Source: Vanessa cardui
Lineage: Eukaryota; Arthropoda; Insecta; Lepidoptera; Nymphalidae
DNA: 64,000 nt
Reading direction: 5' to 3'
Assembly: GCF_905220365.1 (NCBI RefSeq)
Contig: NC_061134.1
Span: 7,517,001 to 7,581,000, forward strand
Shown: in pieces, positions 32,843 to 45,778 of the stretch
Numbering within the stretch: the stretch's first letter is position 1
How the letters are laid out: each line of letters opens with the position of its first letter
The notes under the pieces: model-generated
Database searches by the model: none
Seen by the model: the letters and a program-made list of their open reading frames with translations, nothing else
Told to the model about the DNA's origin: nothing
Made by a program: the position numbers and the translations under genes

Positions 32843-33322
32843 AATAAATAAAATTTTAACAAAAAGAAAAACCGACTTCAAACAAAACACTATTTTAAAA
32901 CAAATGAATATGCACGAAAAAGTAATAAAAATAATTGCGTATTCAACATATTTTTTAGAGTCTTCCTAAGTTAAATGAAATGAAAAATATTAGACTACTT
33001 AAAAGTCGATTTACGATTATATAATGTAGTTATAATTATTGCTATATTTGGAGTCGGTGTCAGCCAAGAAATACGAGAATACTTTAAGAAATAGGTTTTT
33101 TACAAATTACCTTTTAAACGATAATATACTTGGTCAAACAAGGGGCTCGTATCGCTTCTTTCGTTTGATTGTTGAGGCGTGTGCCCGTGGCTGACACCGG
33201 CTCCAAATATAGCAATAATTATAACTACATTATATAATCGTAAATCGACTTTTAAGTAGTCTAATACTTTTCATTTCATTTTACCTATGAGGACTCTAAA
33301 AATATGTTAAATATGCAATTAT
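32843..33322. repeat. Inverted arms of composite copy P3
   Basis: The left arm ends at 33066 and the right arm begins at 33188, with a 121-bp spacer. The inner roughly 85 bases of the two arms differ by one base and share variants not found in P2 (for example 'gatttacgattatataatg'). The right arm stops near 33322. Confidence 0.85.
33067..33187 (+). other. Coding-like spacer of the composite repeat
   Basis: The plus strand reads KKYENTLRNRFFTNYLLNDN, then ILGQTRGSYRFFRLIVEACA and a stop. In copy P2 the minus strand of the spacer (21159-21308) reads QYENTLTNMFFTNYLLHNN, ILDQSRGSYRFFLLIVGARA. The frame is kept in both copies despite many base changes. It might be a captured host exon; I do not recognise the protein. 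Confidence 0.4.
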
Positions 33323-35954
33323 AATGTTTAGCTTTAAGTTAACGATACGAAAGCTAGCTGTTCTCGTGTTTATTGCACACTTATGTATAACGAATACATG
33401 TTACATTATGTTCAATTTCAAAATTGATTCTGTTATTTAGTTCTATGTTCTAGTTCAACGCGATCCGTTGTTGAGTATGCGGACGTATTGAAATTCCGAA
33501 ATTTTGAAGAATAAACGGAAGAATCTGAAACTTCTTTATTACTAATTTTCTTATTATATTATATTCGATATACTTATTTTCTTATAAATTTTACTTCATA
33601 TTATTCGATAAAACTGAATTGGTCGGTTAGTTTTATTTAATTCATATAAATATGTTTATTCAAAAGTTTTCAAGTAAAAACAGTTTTTATATTATAATCG
33701 GAGAATAAGTAATTACCTCTTTGGATTAAAACTGCAAACTGCAACCTTTTGCCATTATTTTCAAAATTAACATGATTTATGTAATTTAAGCTTATACTTT
33801 ATTTATTATTGTATATGAATATTTTTTTTTTCATTCATCCTTTTCATATCAATTTTATTATTGATGACGTAATAACTCAAAAAAGCACCTAAGTTATTCT
33901 CCCGTTTGAGAAGAGATAAGTTTAATTCCACCACGCTGCGGGTTGGTGGTCACATTCGTCATAATTTAATTAAAATGAGAAAAACTTTTGGTTGGTTGAT
34001 GCTCATGATTTTTTCCTTCATAAAACATTAAACAGCCACAGCCAATTAAACAAGAGATCGATTTTAACACAACTTAGGCAAAAGTGGTTTGAACTGACAA
34101 TTATCATACGATATTTATTTATATCATATCAATAGGAAATAAAAAAGGGAAAAAAATAGTGTTCAATACTCTTGCATAGAAAAAAATGTTCTCGGTAATT
34201 TTATCTAGTTGCCTCGAATATCGAAGTCAGTGGCACAGAAATAAATTCCTGCGAAGTTGAACACATAGTCTGCTAGCAAACTTTTATCAAATAAGACCTC
34301 CGATCAAAACGCAAAACGAGCAAATGATCTCTATAATACTGAAAGTTTCAAGGCATTTGAATTGTTTCATAATAACATCCTCAAATACCATACAACATAT
34401 TCAACGAGATACCGAATGATATGCGTTAGACTCAATTAGATAAATCATTGAATATTTAGAAAAGAATATTGTTTTGATTTCGAATTTCAATTTCATAAAC
34501 GAATTAAATACTAAATACTTCGTAAGCAAATGAATTCATTAAGCCGTTACCGAAACAGTAATACTTAGCGATAAATATAAATTACAAATGCACGTGAAAT
34601 GTAAATCAAATACGCTCATTCGGGGGAGCTTCGTGGTTCATTAACGCGCTAAGCCTATATTAATTCCGTGCAAGTAACACGCTAACATAGCTTCTTATAA
34701 TGCGTAAGGAATAAACTACATCCCCCTTAATGTAGAGTTCGTAGCTGTTTGCTTTACATTGCTTATTTAGTTACGCGTGCGTTTCGCATTACATTGATGC
34801 CTTCAATGTATTAGAACCGTGCAACTATCAACGTAATTTTCTTATTTCGTTCCCCTGTACCCAAACGTAACATTTAATGAGAAACTAACTACTCAGAGCC
34901 AAGATTATAGACGTGGTAGCAAATGAGTTTTTGGCGTGATAATAATTCCCCCTTATACTATTATTAGGCATCAGGGCACCATGACGTCATTATTTGTTAT
35001 TGAAAATTTACTTAATTACTTTAAATGTCATGGAAAAGTTTTGTTGATTATTTTTTCAAATGCAGAATTAATGATTTTCTCCTATCGTAAAAACGTGTGG
35101 GTAGATACCAGATGTTTATCACGTTTTATTCACAGGAAGAGACGATTTTATGTGTTCCGGGTGTGATAAATATCAAATTAAATACGTATTGTTAAATACA
35201 CTTACTTCCGAAGAATAGATTTCTACACATTTCCCTTGTTACGAAATAGCAATAACATTAATAAGGACGCTATAAATAGTAATATAAATATTCGTGTTAT
35301 TATATATGTATTTTCATACTGGACGTGATATAAATTTCATTGTATGGTTTTTTAGTATGTATTTCAGTTGAAAATAAAAGCAGTTATGAGATTTTATTTC
35401 AATCGTGAGCAAGCTTTACATTCAATATGATAATGATCGTGTAAAATATCGATTTAATACATAAAATTCTCTACATAAACTAAATATTATTTTGATTTAG
35501 ACAAATGTCTCGAGCGAAACGCACAAAACTGTATTTGAAACTGCACGCCTAATACCAGATACATACAACACAATACGCAAATCCGATGTTAGGTAGTAAA
35601 AATAACTTTTTATTCAAAAATGGAACGTTATAACGAAACTATAATTTTCTTTTTTAACGGAATAAAACAATTCGTAAAGATTTTATATTGGTTTTATTCA
35701 ATTTTATAGCATGTCGTTCGTACACGTTACCGTGTTCATGGTCGTGGCTGGCGTGATGAAATTTCTGTTTCCGACTTTACGGTTGAATTAACTCACGTTA
35801 CACTCAGCATGCAAATAGTTTTAATATTGGATTTTATTGTATTACCTATAAATTTTATAATTTTTAATTTCGTTGCATTAATTCGTACTGTAGGTGTAAT
35901 TTTCTTGGATATTGTATCTTACTGGATTAACTTGGACGTAGTACAAAAAGGTTG

Positions 35955-36100
35955 AATGCCCCGTTGGCCTAGTGGCTAGCTTGTGGAGCTTCTGATGTGT
36001 TGGGTTCTAACTTTCGTGACATAATTCTCAATGGCTCGAAGTTGCAGGTTGGCAGTGTTAAAACTCTCATGGATAACTCTAATGGAAAGGCAGTAATAAT
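35955..36100 (+). repeat. SINE fragment (family D head)
   Basis: The head 'gccccgttggcctagtggct' resembles a tRNA A-box, followed by 'gttgggttctaactttcg' (decayed B-box) and 'gttgcaggttggcagtgtta'. I recognise this order from a lepidopteran SINE. The 3' half is missing. Confidence 0.5.
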
Positions 36101-36959
36101 AATAATTAATTCATGAGAATTATCTTAAATTAAAAAATTAAATAATTGCATAATCATCATATTTGATTCATTGACAAACTTGGAATATAAAAGGTATATT
36201 AATAAAAAGACTTTTTGTTAATGAATTAAAAGACACGATAGTGTACATTTATTTTATATAAATCTCAATTTTTAATTACGATTAAACCTTGTTTACTATT
36301 TTTTTTTAGTTTTAAAGAGAGCTACACCCATCTTTGTCTCGGATTTATTAGGAGCTACAGGAATCTTTCGACTCATAGTCAGGCAATACAGTGAATATAA
36401 AGAATTATATTGGTTATCAAAACATAAAGCAATAAAAATATTTTAAAAAATATATTTACAACCAATGCTATAGCCCATTAAACGAAATAAAAGCGGTGTT
36501 TTTTACTTCCTGTAATATTTATTTAGAAATCAACTTAAAATTCATAATCCGAGGGCTTTAATTAAGATTGTCAAATTGACTTAACATTATGAATTAAAAA
36601 AAGATTGGAATTTGTTACTTTTTCGGGAAATTGTTTAAAGGAAAGGAAATTAATCTTTCTCTTAATTAGCAAAGTTGGTTGGACGTTACGACGGGAAATT
36701 CAAGGCCGATAAATCAAGGTGCTACCCCAGTTTGAGAATCTAGTTGAAACCTTAAAACAGTATATGCTTGGAAATGGCACCAAATATGTTTTATTGTATA
36801 CACGTTATCGAGTAGTATTATATGAATGTGCTTTTAAAATAATCTAGTACGACGTTTAACGAAACCAGGTTTTCATCGGTACAGCCTACAAAGAAATGTG
36901 ACTGTAATAACCATACAACAAACAATATAACTTTATATGTTTGATAAAGATTAAATACA

Positions 36960-37190
36960 AAGACTTACTAAAAAGAAGAAAAAATAACATCTTAGGCATG
37001 GACGTGGATGGATATAGAAGAAAGAGGGGCCCAAAGAAACGATGGAAGGGTTGTGTGAAAGACAGTATGACTGGAAAAAATGTTACTTGTGAGATGACGT
37101 CAGAAAAAGAAGTAGGGAAGAAAAGTCATGCTGTACCGACTCCAATTAAAATTTGGGGTAAGGGCAACACGACGATGCCAAAGACAGTGG
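36960..37190 (+). pseudogene. RTE-like retrotransposon C-terminal remnant
   Basis: The translation contains GMDVDGYRRKRGPKKRWKGC, VKDSMTGKNVTCEMTSEKE, then VGKKSHAVPTPIKIWGKG. This resembles the basic C-terminal end of RTE-type element proteins, which typically have an RGRPKKRW motif followed by a short tail. The rest of the protein is absent. A 103-codon frame (36941-37252) covers it, but the ends are non-homologous readthrough. Confidence 0.6.
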
Positions 37191-37504
37191 GCGGTGGAAA
37201 CTTAACATTAAATGAACCATTAGCCAATCTACCAACTTATTTTATACAATAAGTTTTCGTGAATCTAATGCAAACCATTTCTACCGTCGCTTTTTGTCTG
37301 TGGTTTCAAACATTCTTTGTTTAGGAGCGTCCATATTTTAAAGCCCCTTCATCGATATTTCAGTTGTCAAACGAAATGTTAAGGAATCGATTCGTCTTTA
37401 TACACTTCAGTGGTACTGACGATTGAAAGCGCTTTAATAAAGCTATGATAACAGTGTTAAAAATATATTCAAATATTATTATTTTTTTTCATGTTATTTT
37501 TTTT

Positions 37505-38755
37505 AGGTTGGCGGACGAGCATATGGGCCACCTGATGGTAAGTGGTCACCATCGCCCATAGACAATGACGCTGTAAGAAATATTAACTATTCCTTACATC
37601 GTCAATGTGCCACCAACATTGGGAACTATAGAGTACATTGGTTTAGCATAAACAATCTTAGGCTTAATAATAATAAAACAAAAATTGTGAAATTTATTTC
37701 ACCAAATGTACATAATGTAAAAGCCGATGTACTCATTAACGGGGAATCCATGGATCCAATTGATTCTGCTGAGTTTCTTGGCCTTACTGTTGATGCCAAG
37801 TTACAATAGGGCCCCATTATAAAAACGGATTGGCGAGTAGACTGAGTTCTGCGGCATTCGCGGTCAAAAAAATTAGATTATGTACCGATGTTGATACGGC
37901 TCACTTAGTATATTTCAGTTACTTTCACAGTATAATGTCATACATTATTATACTGTGGGGCAACGCAGCCGCTATCCATACTATATTTGTGCTACAGAAG
38001 AGGGCTATTCGCGCAATCTATAACCTAGGAGCCAAAGAATCGTTAAGGAATAAATTTAGAGAAATCAAGATATTGACTGTTGCTTCTCAATATATATTCT
38101 GCAATGTTATGTATGTACGAAAAAATATTAATGATTTCATGAGAAAATGTGATACTCATAGCATTGGTACAAGGAACAAACACAAACTTGTTACTCCTGT
38201 TACTCGACTACATAGAGTCAGTAACTCCTTTGTGGGGCAATGTATACGGTTTTACAACAGGATCCCAGAAAGCGTTCAAAATACCTCTGTTGCCAAATTT
38301 AAGAAAATTATTAAGGAACGCTTGTGTGCAAAAGGTTACTTACTATACAATTAATGAGTTTCTGATCGATAGCACACCTTGGGAATGAAACGATCGCCTC
38401 CTGGCTATTTCATCTCATATTAAATTGTTTAAATAATATATGAGACAAATAAAAAAAACCGCTGAGTTTCTTTCGCCGGTTCTTCTCAGGTCAGGGTATT
38501 TTCTTTTCCGAACCTGTGGTAGTGTTTCAATTGACCATCAATAAGAAAGTGTTATGCTTCTATATTGAATAAAGTTATTTGAGTTTGAATTTGAGTTTGA
38601 CTAAGATGTTATGTCCCTTGTGCCTGTAGTTACACTGGCTCACTTAGCCTTCAGACCGGAACACAACAATACTGAGTACTGTTATTTGGCGGTAGAATAA
38701 CTGATGAGTGGGTGGTACCTACCCAGACGGGCTTGCACAAAGCCCTACCACCAAG
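37505..38755 (+). repeat. Dispersed repeat A copy, interrupted
   Basis: The left part (37505-37628: 'ggttggcggacgagcatatg', 'ggtaagtggtcaccatcgcc', 'accaacattgggaacta') and the right part (38600-38755: 'ctaagatgttatgtcccttg', 'gttacactggctcac', 'ggtacctacccagacgggct') join into one continuous copy. A truncated CR1-like element sits between them; the shared 'acta' may be a short target duplication. Confidence 0.8.
37629..38599 (+). pseudogene. CR1-like reverse transcriptase fragment (second family)
   Basis: The reading begins VHWFSINNLRLNNNKTKIV, LINGESMDPI, EFLGLTVDAKLQ and then hits TAG at 37807-37809, where tryptophan is expected. A one-base frame change follows, and the last 174 codons (37830-38354) are open: LSSAAFAVKKIRL, YFHSIMSYIIILWGNAA, NSFVGQCIRFYNRIPES. 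This is the thumb and C-terminus of a CR1-like protein related to, but distinct from, the 28067-30928 ORF2. The 3' UTR has 'gccggttcttctcagg' and ends in TTTGAGTTTGAATTTGAGTT repeats. The catalytic RT core is absent, so it is dead. Confidence 0.8.
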
Positions 38756-39873
38756 AAAATATAATGTAAAACGAAATTATTTTTCATTGGCTTGGAATAA
38801 ACGAACGTTAACATATTTGTAGTTATTATTATCAAAATTAAATTATTTTAATGAAGTATTGTGCTCTAAGTTAAAAGCAGAAAAAGTACTACATTCTGAA
38901 AAAGCGATGTTATTACTTGGATTTGGGTAAGGAAACATTTTGATCTTATAACAGGCAGAAAACTTCGGCTCCAGAAAAACGTTTGGCTTCGGTTAACATC
39001 GAAAAAATATTTTAATAAAAAATAAAATAAAAAACTTCTTAAAAAAACAGTTTATAAATAAAATACAAAAAATATATTTTTTATGAAAATGTATCCAAAT
39101 GAAGTTAATATAAATTCATTCTCAATGGAATCAGTATAATTATAAAGTCATAGAGGTTAAATAGTAGACTTAGAATAGATAATTGTTTCAGATTTTGTTT
39201 GTAATACGAAATATGGAAGTTTTATAGTATTTCTACGCGAATACGCGAAACTAACCCACTAAAGAAGTAGAGGGCGAATGTTCCTAAAATCTCTTATATT
39301 TGAGACAAGTTTCATAGTCGTGGGACGTTACTGATAGAAGTTTAATCGGGTACTCCGCTAATACTCTAAGATCAACTCTTTCCTACATAGAGCTAACTTT
39401 TGTACGAAAAATTTTCAATATTTTTAATTCAACGTTCTTGTAAATAAACTTCTCTTATTTTCAATTTGTACTTTTACAACAATGTAGCTCTAAACCCATT
39501 GAGATTAATAAAATACAAGATTACAGTACTAGAAAACTACGCTTCATTGCAACATACTTCTGAAATATCTTCCATACTTCTTAATTTAACGACTTTATAA
39601 ATTTTTCTAATATAAACTTTGGACATTCTCCTCAAGGATTGCGGTTTAACGACTTAGTTTATTGCTCGATTCCCAATTAGGCAATTTGAACTTGTGGTTG
39701 ATGCTAAACTTAAATTACTCTTAGAAAACAGTTTTTGTATAATAAAATGTCTTAAGTCTCGAATGACTTAATTAAAATACATCGATGAAAGACCATTGAA
39801 AACGATTTGAGTGAAGTTTTTGACTTGACACATGATGTTGATACGAAATATAGATATTTCGTTCAAAAATACT

Positions 39874-40160
39874 TGGTGGTAGGGCTTTGTGCAAGTCCGA
39901 CTAGGTCGATACCACCCACTCATCAGTTATTCTACTGCCAAACAACAGTACTCAACATTATTGTGTTCCGGTGTGAAGGGTGAGTGAGCCAGTGTAACTA
40001 CAGGCACAAAATAAATTACATCTTAGTTCCTAAGGTTGCTGGCACGTTGACGATGTCAGGAATACTTAATATTTCTAATTATACAGCGACATTGTCAATG
40101 AGTGATGGTGACCACATACCATCAGGTGACCCATATGCTCACCCGCCAACCTTTAACATA
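39874..40160 (-). repeat. Dispersed repeat A copy (long)
   Basis: Minus-strand copy with 'ggtagggctttgtgcaagtc' at one end and 'gggtgagcatatgggtcacc' in reverse at the other. It includes 'gtgagtgagccagtgtaact' and 'ggtgaccacataccatcagg'. It is non-coding. Confidence 0.7.
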
Positions 40161-42774
40161 AAAAAACGGAATAAAATATATTTTAATTAAAATCCAAGAT
40201 ATTCGCGTCCAGTTACATATGAATATTCTAAAATAAAACATACCTGTTTTTAATAAAAAAAATGTTTGAAACTCTTTGTTGCAAGCGCCATTTTTGATAG
40301 CGAAAACTATTATAAAACAATGGAAGTATTTTAGAGAGCATTTTAATATTTCTAATCCATTTTGATGAATATTAGACGCTTTTCGAATGAAGAATGAAAA
40401 CGAAAACGTAACACAGAATTCCAATCTCTCAAACAAATTCTCAAATAGAAGCTTAACGTGTCTCTGCCCCAAAATTATCAATTAAACTGCTAATGCGAAC
40501 ACAAATGTTCTCCGAAAACCGTAAAACTCATTTCACGTCCCCTTGCGAAATATTATGAAAAGGAAAAAGGGAAGGTTCCGATACTCTTGGGGCCTTTTGG
40601 GCCCTTGACAGCAGTAACCAGTAATCCGTTAAACCCCGAGGGTCACTTTCCAATTATATAATAGTTTATTCGAGCGTTGCTCGCCATTTGGAATGTCACA
40701 GGAACAGACAGCATGTCATACACGTTCGGCTTTGTCCTCACGAAAATATTTTTTAGGATTTATCTTTATTGTAATACTTCTTATTGTTAACTTATTTATT
40801 TTACAAATACACGAACACTTGCGTGTGTGCTATTTGTCGTATAGATATTTTTTAATTTGTCCAAAGCTTATTTTTTTATAAATAAATAAGTATTTGAGCT
40901 CTATTTTTTATAAATAAACATTACTGAGTATTTTAAAATCAAAAAAATATATTACTATTCATTTTGTTTCCTTATCGCAAAACGAAATTAAATTTTAGAA
41001 AATCTGCTCACAATACTATTTCATTTACTTCAGCCATCATTAAAATGTATAAGTGCGGATAGTAGGCGTACAAATGGAAGTAAGAAACAACATATTATGT
41101 AATTACATTACATCTTATATTTGAAAAGTATGACTGATAATGTGTTTAAAGCCACACATAAGATTACCATTTGTAATGTAATGTTAACATTACCGACATT
41201 ACATTTGAACGGCAGAACAATCCGAGTGGAATACTTAATAATTATTAATATCTCGATTACATTTCCCCTTAGGGTTTGCTAGAGACAGATAATAGAAATT
41301 GTGATTTGTTCAGTAATCCATAAGCAGAGGGGAACGAGAGCTTAAAATTGTCTATGTTTTGAAATTAGGGTATATGTATAACTTGGTCGTTTCAAGAAAT
41401 CTTTTTTAACAGTATGAATAATTATTTTAAATTTGTTGAGGTATTTTCCTCTTCAGGAGAAAACATTGCTGCTATATGGGTTTATGTATACTTAATATTA
41501 TGAGGTAGATTTTCATTTCAATTACAAACACAACAACATGTTAAATTAATATCGAAAATCATTGTAATATTTCAGTATATTAAATATGTAATACTACGAC
41601 TATTTGATGAAGAATTTTTTAAATGCTTTTCAGAGTAGCTTCTAACGCTCTATGATGTATGACGAAAGCAATACAAAGGCAATAATTATTTAATTAATTG
41701 TTTGTTAAAACCTTTTATCGATCATCATAAATAACAACATTAAGCAACGAATTGTTCCAGACCAATATATACATATTATATCGATAAAAACCTTTTTGCT
41801 AAAAAACTTTTTATATAGGGGTATAAAGTACCTACGATAACGTAAGTACCGACATTTCACTTGTGCCTTTGCATTATTTATGCGTTCTGATGCGTTTTAC
41901 GCGTTCTATACTTATTTATGGAGAGGGGCAGCACTAGAAACCAATTTAAATTACCTAAAATTGTCACTCTCATTACTTTTTTGAGGAAGGGAGGTAAGTG
42001 ATGAATGGATCACGTTAATAAATTAACAGTAGCAAATTCAGAAGGGCGTTAGACTGTGGGTGGACTTATATATCGTATAGTTACCTACTATATTATAGTT
42101 AGTACCTTTATATACTTAATACCCAGAAGCTATAGCAGAGTTATAGCTATTATTGTGTGAGTTTTTGTTTGTGTTGTGCTGTCTTAATTCGCTCACTTGC
42201 TGCTCTGCTCACAAAATATTTTAAACGCTGTAATAAAGATTTTACATACTACTTTTGAAAACTTCCAACTATAAAAACCCTAAATATTTTAACCCATGAT
42301 CTCGGGACCTGCGGCTTCGTAGTCAATAGCAAAGAGACAGAAAGAGGTGTAAATTACGCTACTACGAAAAAGATGATAAATTACATATAAATATCATTAC
42401 GGTTTAGGTATTCGAAACGTATACGATATTTCAGAATAATTTGCTTCACATGAATGCCTTGAACCGAAAATTCTAGGCTCGTATTTAAATAAAGACATAA
42501 TATCGCCATTAACTTCCATTTATAAATCAATGTAGCTAATCCAGAAGCACGCAATACGGAGCTGATGCTATAAATTTTGTTGTAACTGCTTCGGTAAACG
42601 CATGGTTCGGCTCACAGTCGAGAGCGGTGAATTGGGAACAAATTCATATATTTTTAATTAATATACCAAAACGGGAAATATCGTGATGAACTTACATATA
42701 TTTTGTGAGAAGAGATGACGGATTTTATTGCTTATGGCTATAGCGTGGGACGGTATATGTACAATTATAAATAA

Positions 42775-42960
42775 CTAGCAACACGCCCCGGCTTCGCACC
42801 TCTCACACTGTCAGTGTTTCTCTACTATGTTGTGCATGTATGATACTTATAAAGCTCTTGAATCAATCTATAAAACCGCATCAAAATACGTTGTGTAATT
42901 TTAAATATCTAAGCATACATAGGGGCAGATAGCGGTGAGCGACTTTGTTTAATACTATGT
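42775..42960 (-). mobile_element. Helitron 3' end fragment
   Basis: In reverse it reads 'aaagtcgct', 'tttgatgcggtttta', then 'gaggtgcgaagccggggcgt' and CTAG at 42775-42778. It shares the Helitron 3' region with the composite repeat but has different flanking DNA, which supports CTAG as the true element end. Confidence 0.7.
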
Positions 42961-44254
42961 TATGATGATAATGATTCTTCTTTTTAAAGTCAAACGTTCA
43001 GTATAGTTCATATATATTGTCAGTGTATGTCCTTTGTTGAAATCAAACTTCGACTTTATTACAGATATTACTTACCATTAATATATCGTTAATATAAGTT
43101 CAGATATATTTAACTAGGCTTAATATATATTATAATTAATTACTCTAACACTGATTGAGAACGATGATTGATGATGAACGCGTAGCTTCAGCCAATGAAT
43201 GTAATCAGTAACATTATAAAATATTATATAGAAGTTCTTTATAAAAAGTAATATTGATAAGGTGCGAAAGATTGGATATTTTTAATTAAAATATATGGAA
43301 ATCGGTATAACTTTATTTACAAATAAACGTTAGCAGTTTTAGCATTTTTGGAAAATAGTAGATTTGATTAGATACCGTGGTTTCTTAAGTTTTAATTTAT
43401 TTGAGTGATAGCCTCAACTAAAAGGTGAATAATAATCAGAAGGTGGTACCTATCAAGGAGGTACAACAAAAAGCACAACAACATCAGCATTACATAGGAA
43501 ACACCAACATTTGTTCTTTAAATCAATATAATGGAATAAACAATACGAGACATTGGAAAAAATTTCGTTTGTAATTGATTTTTTTATGAAAGTTGTAATT
43601 CTTATGATTTTAGGTTTTTTTCTAAACTAACAAAGATATTATAGAATATCCTTCGTCACAAAAACAAAGCTTTTGCTGTTATTTTACCTGTTATAGTTTC
43701 TACGAGTGTAGCCTAAGCTTTAGACATATCCTTAAAAAGATAGTCGGTATAAAACAAAACTTTATAATCGTTCCTCTGTCAATAAATATTTTAAGAACAA
43801 TTTACTTCACTACAGTCTTTAAGTATTTAATAATTGAGCCTGTATTTGATTGTAATACGAGTCTAATTTCAATACGCATAAGAACTAATATAATCTGTGT
43901 CCCTTATAGCGCATTCATTAAAATTTCTTCAAACGTGCGTGCGATAAACTAGTCAAATACCTTTCCCGCCGAAAACTTCGACTTATCTCCCTCACGTAGT
44001 AGGTCGTTATGTTGAAATTATGGCTGTGGTTAAACACATGCTACATTTAGTCGAAAGTTCACGCTACGCCCGAATAATTTGTTTTTAACGGAAAAGGGGT
44101 CCGTGGAAGTCAGAAACCATCTTACGACGCTGACAGTTAATTAAGTTCGCGTGCTATTTAAATAGCCAAATCAGAGAGAAATCTGTTATTGTAAAAAAGA
44201 ATTTTATCAAGTGATTCGTGACGCACTAGATTGAAAACGGCCCGTAATAGGTCA

Positions 44255-44465
44255 TGATGGGTAGATAGGCAGGTACTACCCACTGATCATTTATTTATCA
44301 TACAACCGCGAGTCTTAGCGTTTTGTGTTCTAGTTGGAAAAGTTGAGTCAGCTATTGTAACTACACAGCATAAGAGACTTAACATCTAACTCTCAAGGTG
44401 GGGGGGTAATATTGATATTAATTGTTATTTTTTCTTACAGCACTAATATCTGGATGGTAAGTAGT
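44255..44465 (-). repeat. Dispersed repeat A copy, diverged
   Basis: It retains 'ggtactacccactgatcat', 'gtgttctagttggaaaagtt', 'attgtaactacacagcataa' and 'cttacagcactaatatctgg' in family order. It is non-coding and old. Confidence 0.5.
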
Positions 44466-44786
44466 ATAACGTGACAAAATTTCTCCCCACACAGGTAGTA
44501 TTTCTGAAAATTCCTTGAGCGATGTTTACCCACGTGTCCTATTCATTGTGCATAGTGGATTACTCAAAAAAGGTTTTACATAATTTGATAACGTAATTTA
44601 TTATAACGTAATTATAATATTAAATGGTTTTGGAAATATTAAATAAAGAACAATGTTTAATGATAGCATTCAAGGTAATCTACTTAAATGGTTTAAGCTA
44701 GATTGACTTACGAAGCTTATTACGTCATAGTTACTGTTTTCTTTGGTCAAAATAATAATAGTGTAATATATATCCATGTATGTAAC

Positions 44787-44990
44787 AGAGCAGAGATAGC
44801 CTAGTTGATAAAGCACGTGGTTTTGCAGCTCACGTACGAGATGAATTATAAACACAAATTACGAGCTTAATTTGTGTTTATAATTCACCTCGTTCTCGTC
44901 GGTGAAGGAACACGTCGTGAGGAAGCCTGCACGTGACGGATGAAACTGCATTATGTACCCACCATCCACATTGGAGCAATCCTTCTTAAT
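44787..44990 (+). repeat. SINE (family A) with internal inverted duplication
   Basis: It has head 'agatagcctagttgataaag' and body 'cggtgaaggaacacgtcgtg', 'aggaagcctgcacgtgac' of family A. In place of the normal middle there are two 26-base arms, 44836-44861 and 44868-44893, that are reverse complements with one mismatch around a 6-base loop. Confidence 0.7.
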
Positions 44991-45778
44991 AGGATTAGGA
45001 TATTTAAGAGTTGATTTTTAAGAGTAAAAAACAAATTTATTTGCATAAGAATTATCAAAATTACTGTACACGACCGCAAAGAAATAGTGGACGATTTCAT
45101 CACATTTCTTCAAAATGAACCAACCCTCCTGTCACCAGTAGAGGAAATAAGACGATGTGTTAGACGTTTAGTAGAGGTTTTAACACTCATCAATTGTTGT
45201 TTTTAATTTTATATATTTGTTAAGGGTAAAAAACAATTGGAATTCCAATAAAATACATTTTTCCACTGTGACCACACTTCGTAGTCGTATATTGCATTTC
45301 GTAATTCTTGTAATTAACAAAATAATAGCGACCACATCGGAATATTCATTTAACAGCAACATCAAAGAGAAATATTGCGCACTCGATCGAATGATACGTT
45401 TAATTATGGCGATTTATAGCGAGCAATAATGGAAGTGCAGCCATTGTTATGAATTTTTGTGCAAATACAAAAGTAACGATCTTAAAAATAAACGACATTT
45501 TTGGACCATAATTACTTCCATTTTCATGAAATAAGTTGCTAAATGTTATTACATGAAAAAGCAATTATTTCATTAATATATTTTTAAATTTAATATTTTC
45601 CATAAATTATTCCAAACTTTAATATCTTAGTAAAATTTACACGTAGCTTGTCTTATAATATATAAAGATTTATATATATTAAGTATCAAATTTATTATAA
45701 AAATCTTAGTAATTGCGTTTATTTAAAAAAAAAAATTGTATAATAATAATTATTATTGTACTATGATATTTTTTTTTT

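Larger units (their letters stand above)
26491..33322 (-). repeat. Composite repeat copy P3, split by two retrotransposons
   Basis: On the minus strand the parent repeat runs from a partial arm (33322-33188), through the spacer (33187-33067) and the other arm (33066-about 32843), into an R1-like insertion (32773-31341). It resumes at 31340-31166, is split by the CR1-like insertion (31165-27330), and finishes at 27329-26491. Its Helitron-type CTAG is at 26979-26982. The pieces join into the same order as copy P2. Confidence 0.85.
33323..44254. other. AT-rich stretch with LINE, SINE and Helitron relics
   Basis: Outside the separately listed repeats no gene is visible. Short frames such as 34936-35166 and 40122-40481 have no recognisable domain and cover repeats or AT-rich sequence. 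Confidence 0.5.

Noticed and set aside
21159..33187. Inversion of the palindrome spacer between copies P2 and P3
   Set aside because: It looked inverted on the plus strand, but P3 as a whole is on the minus strand; relative to the body of the repeat both spacers have the same orientation.
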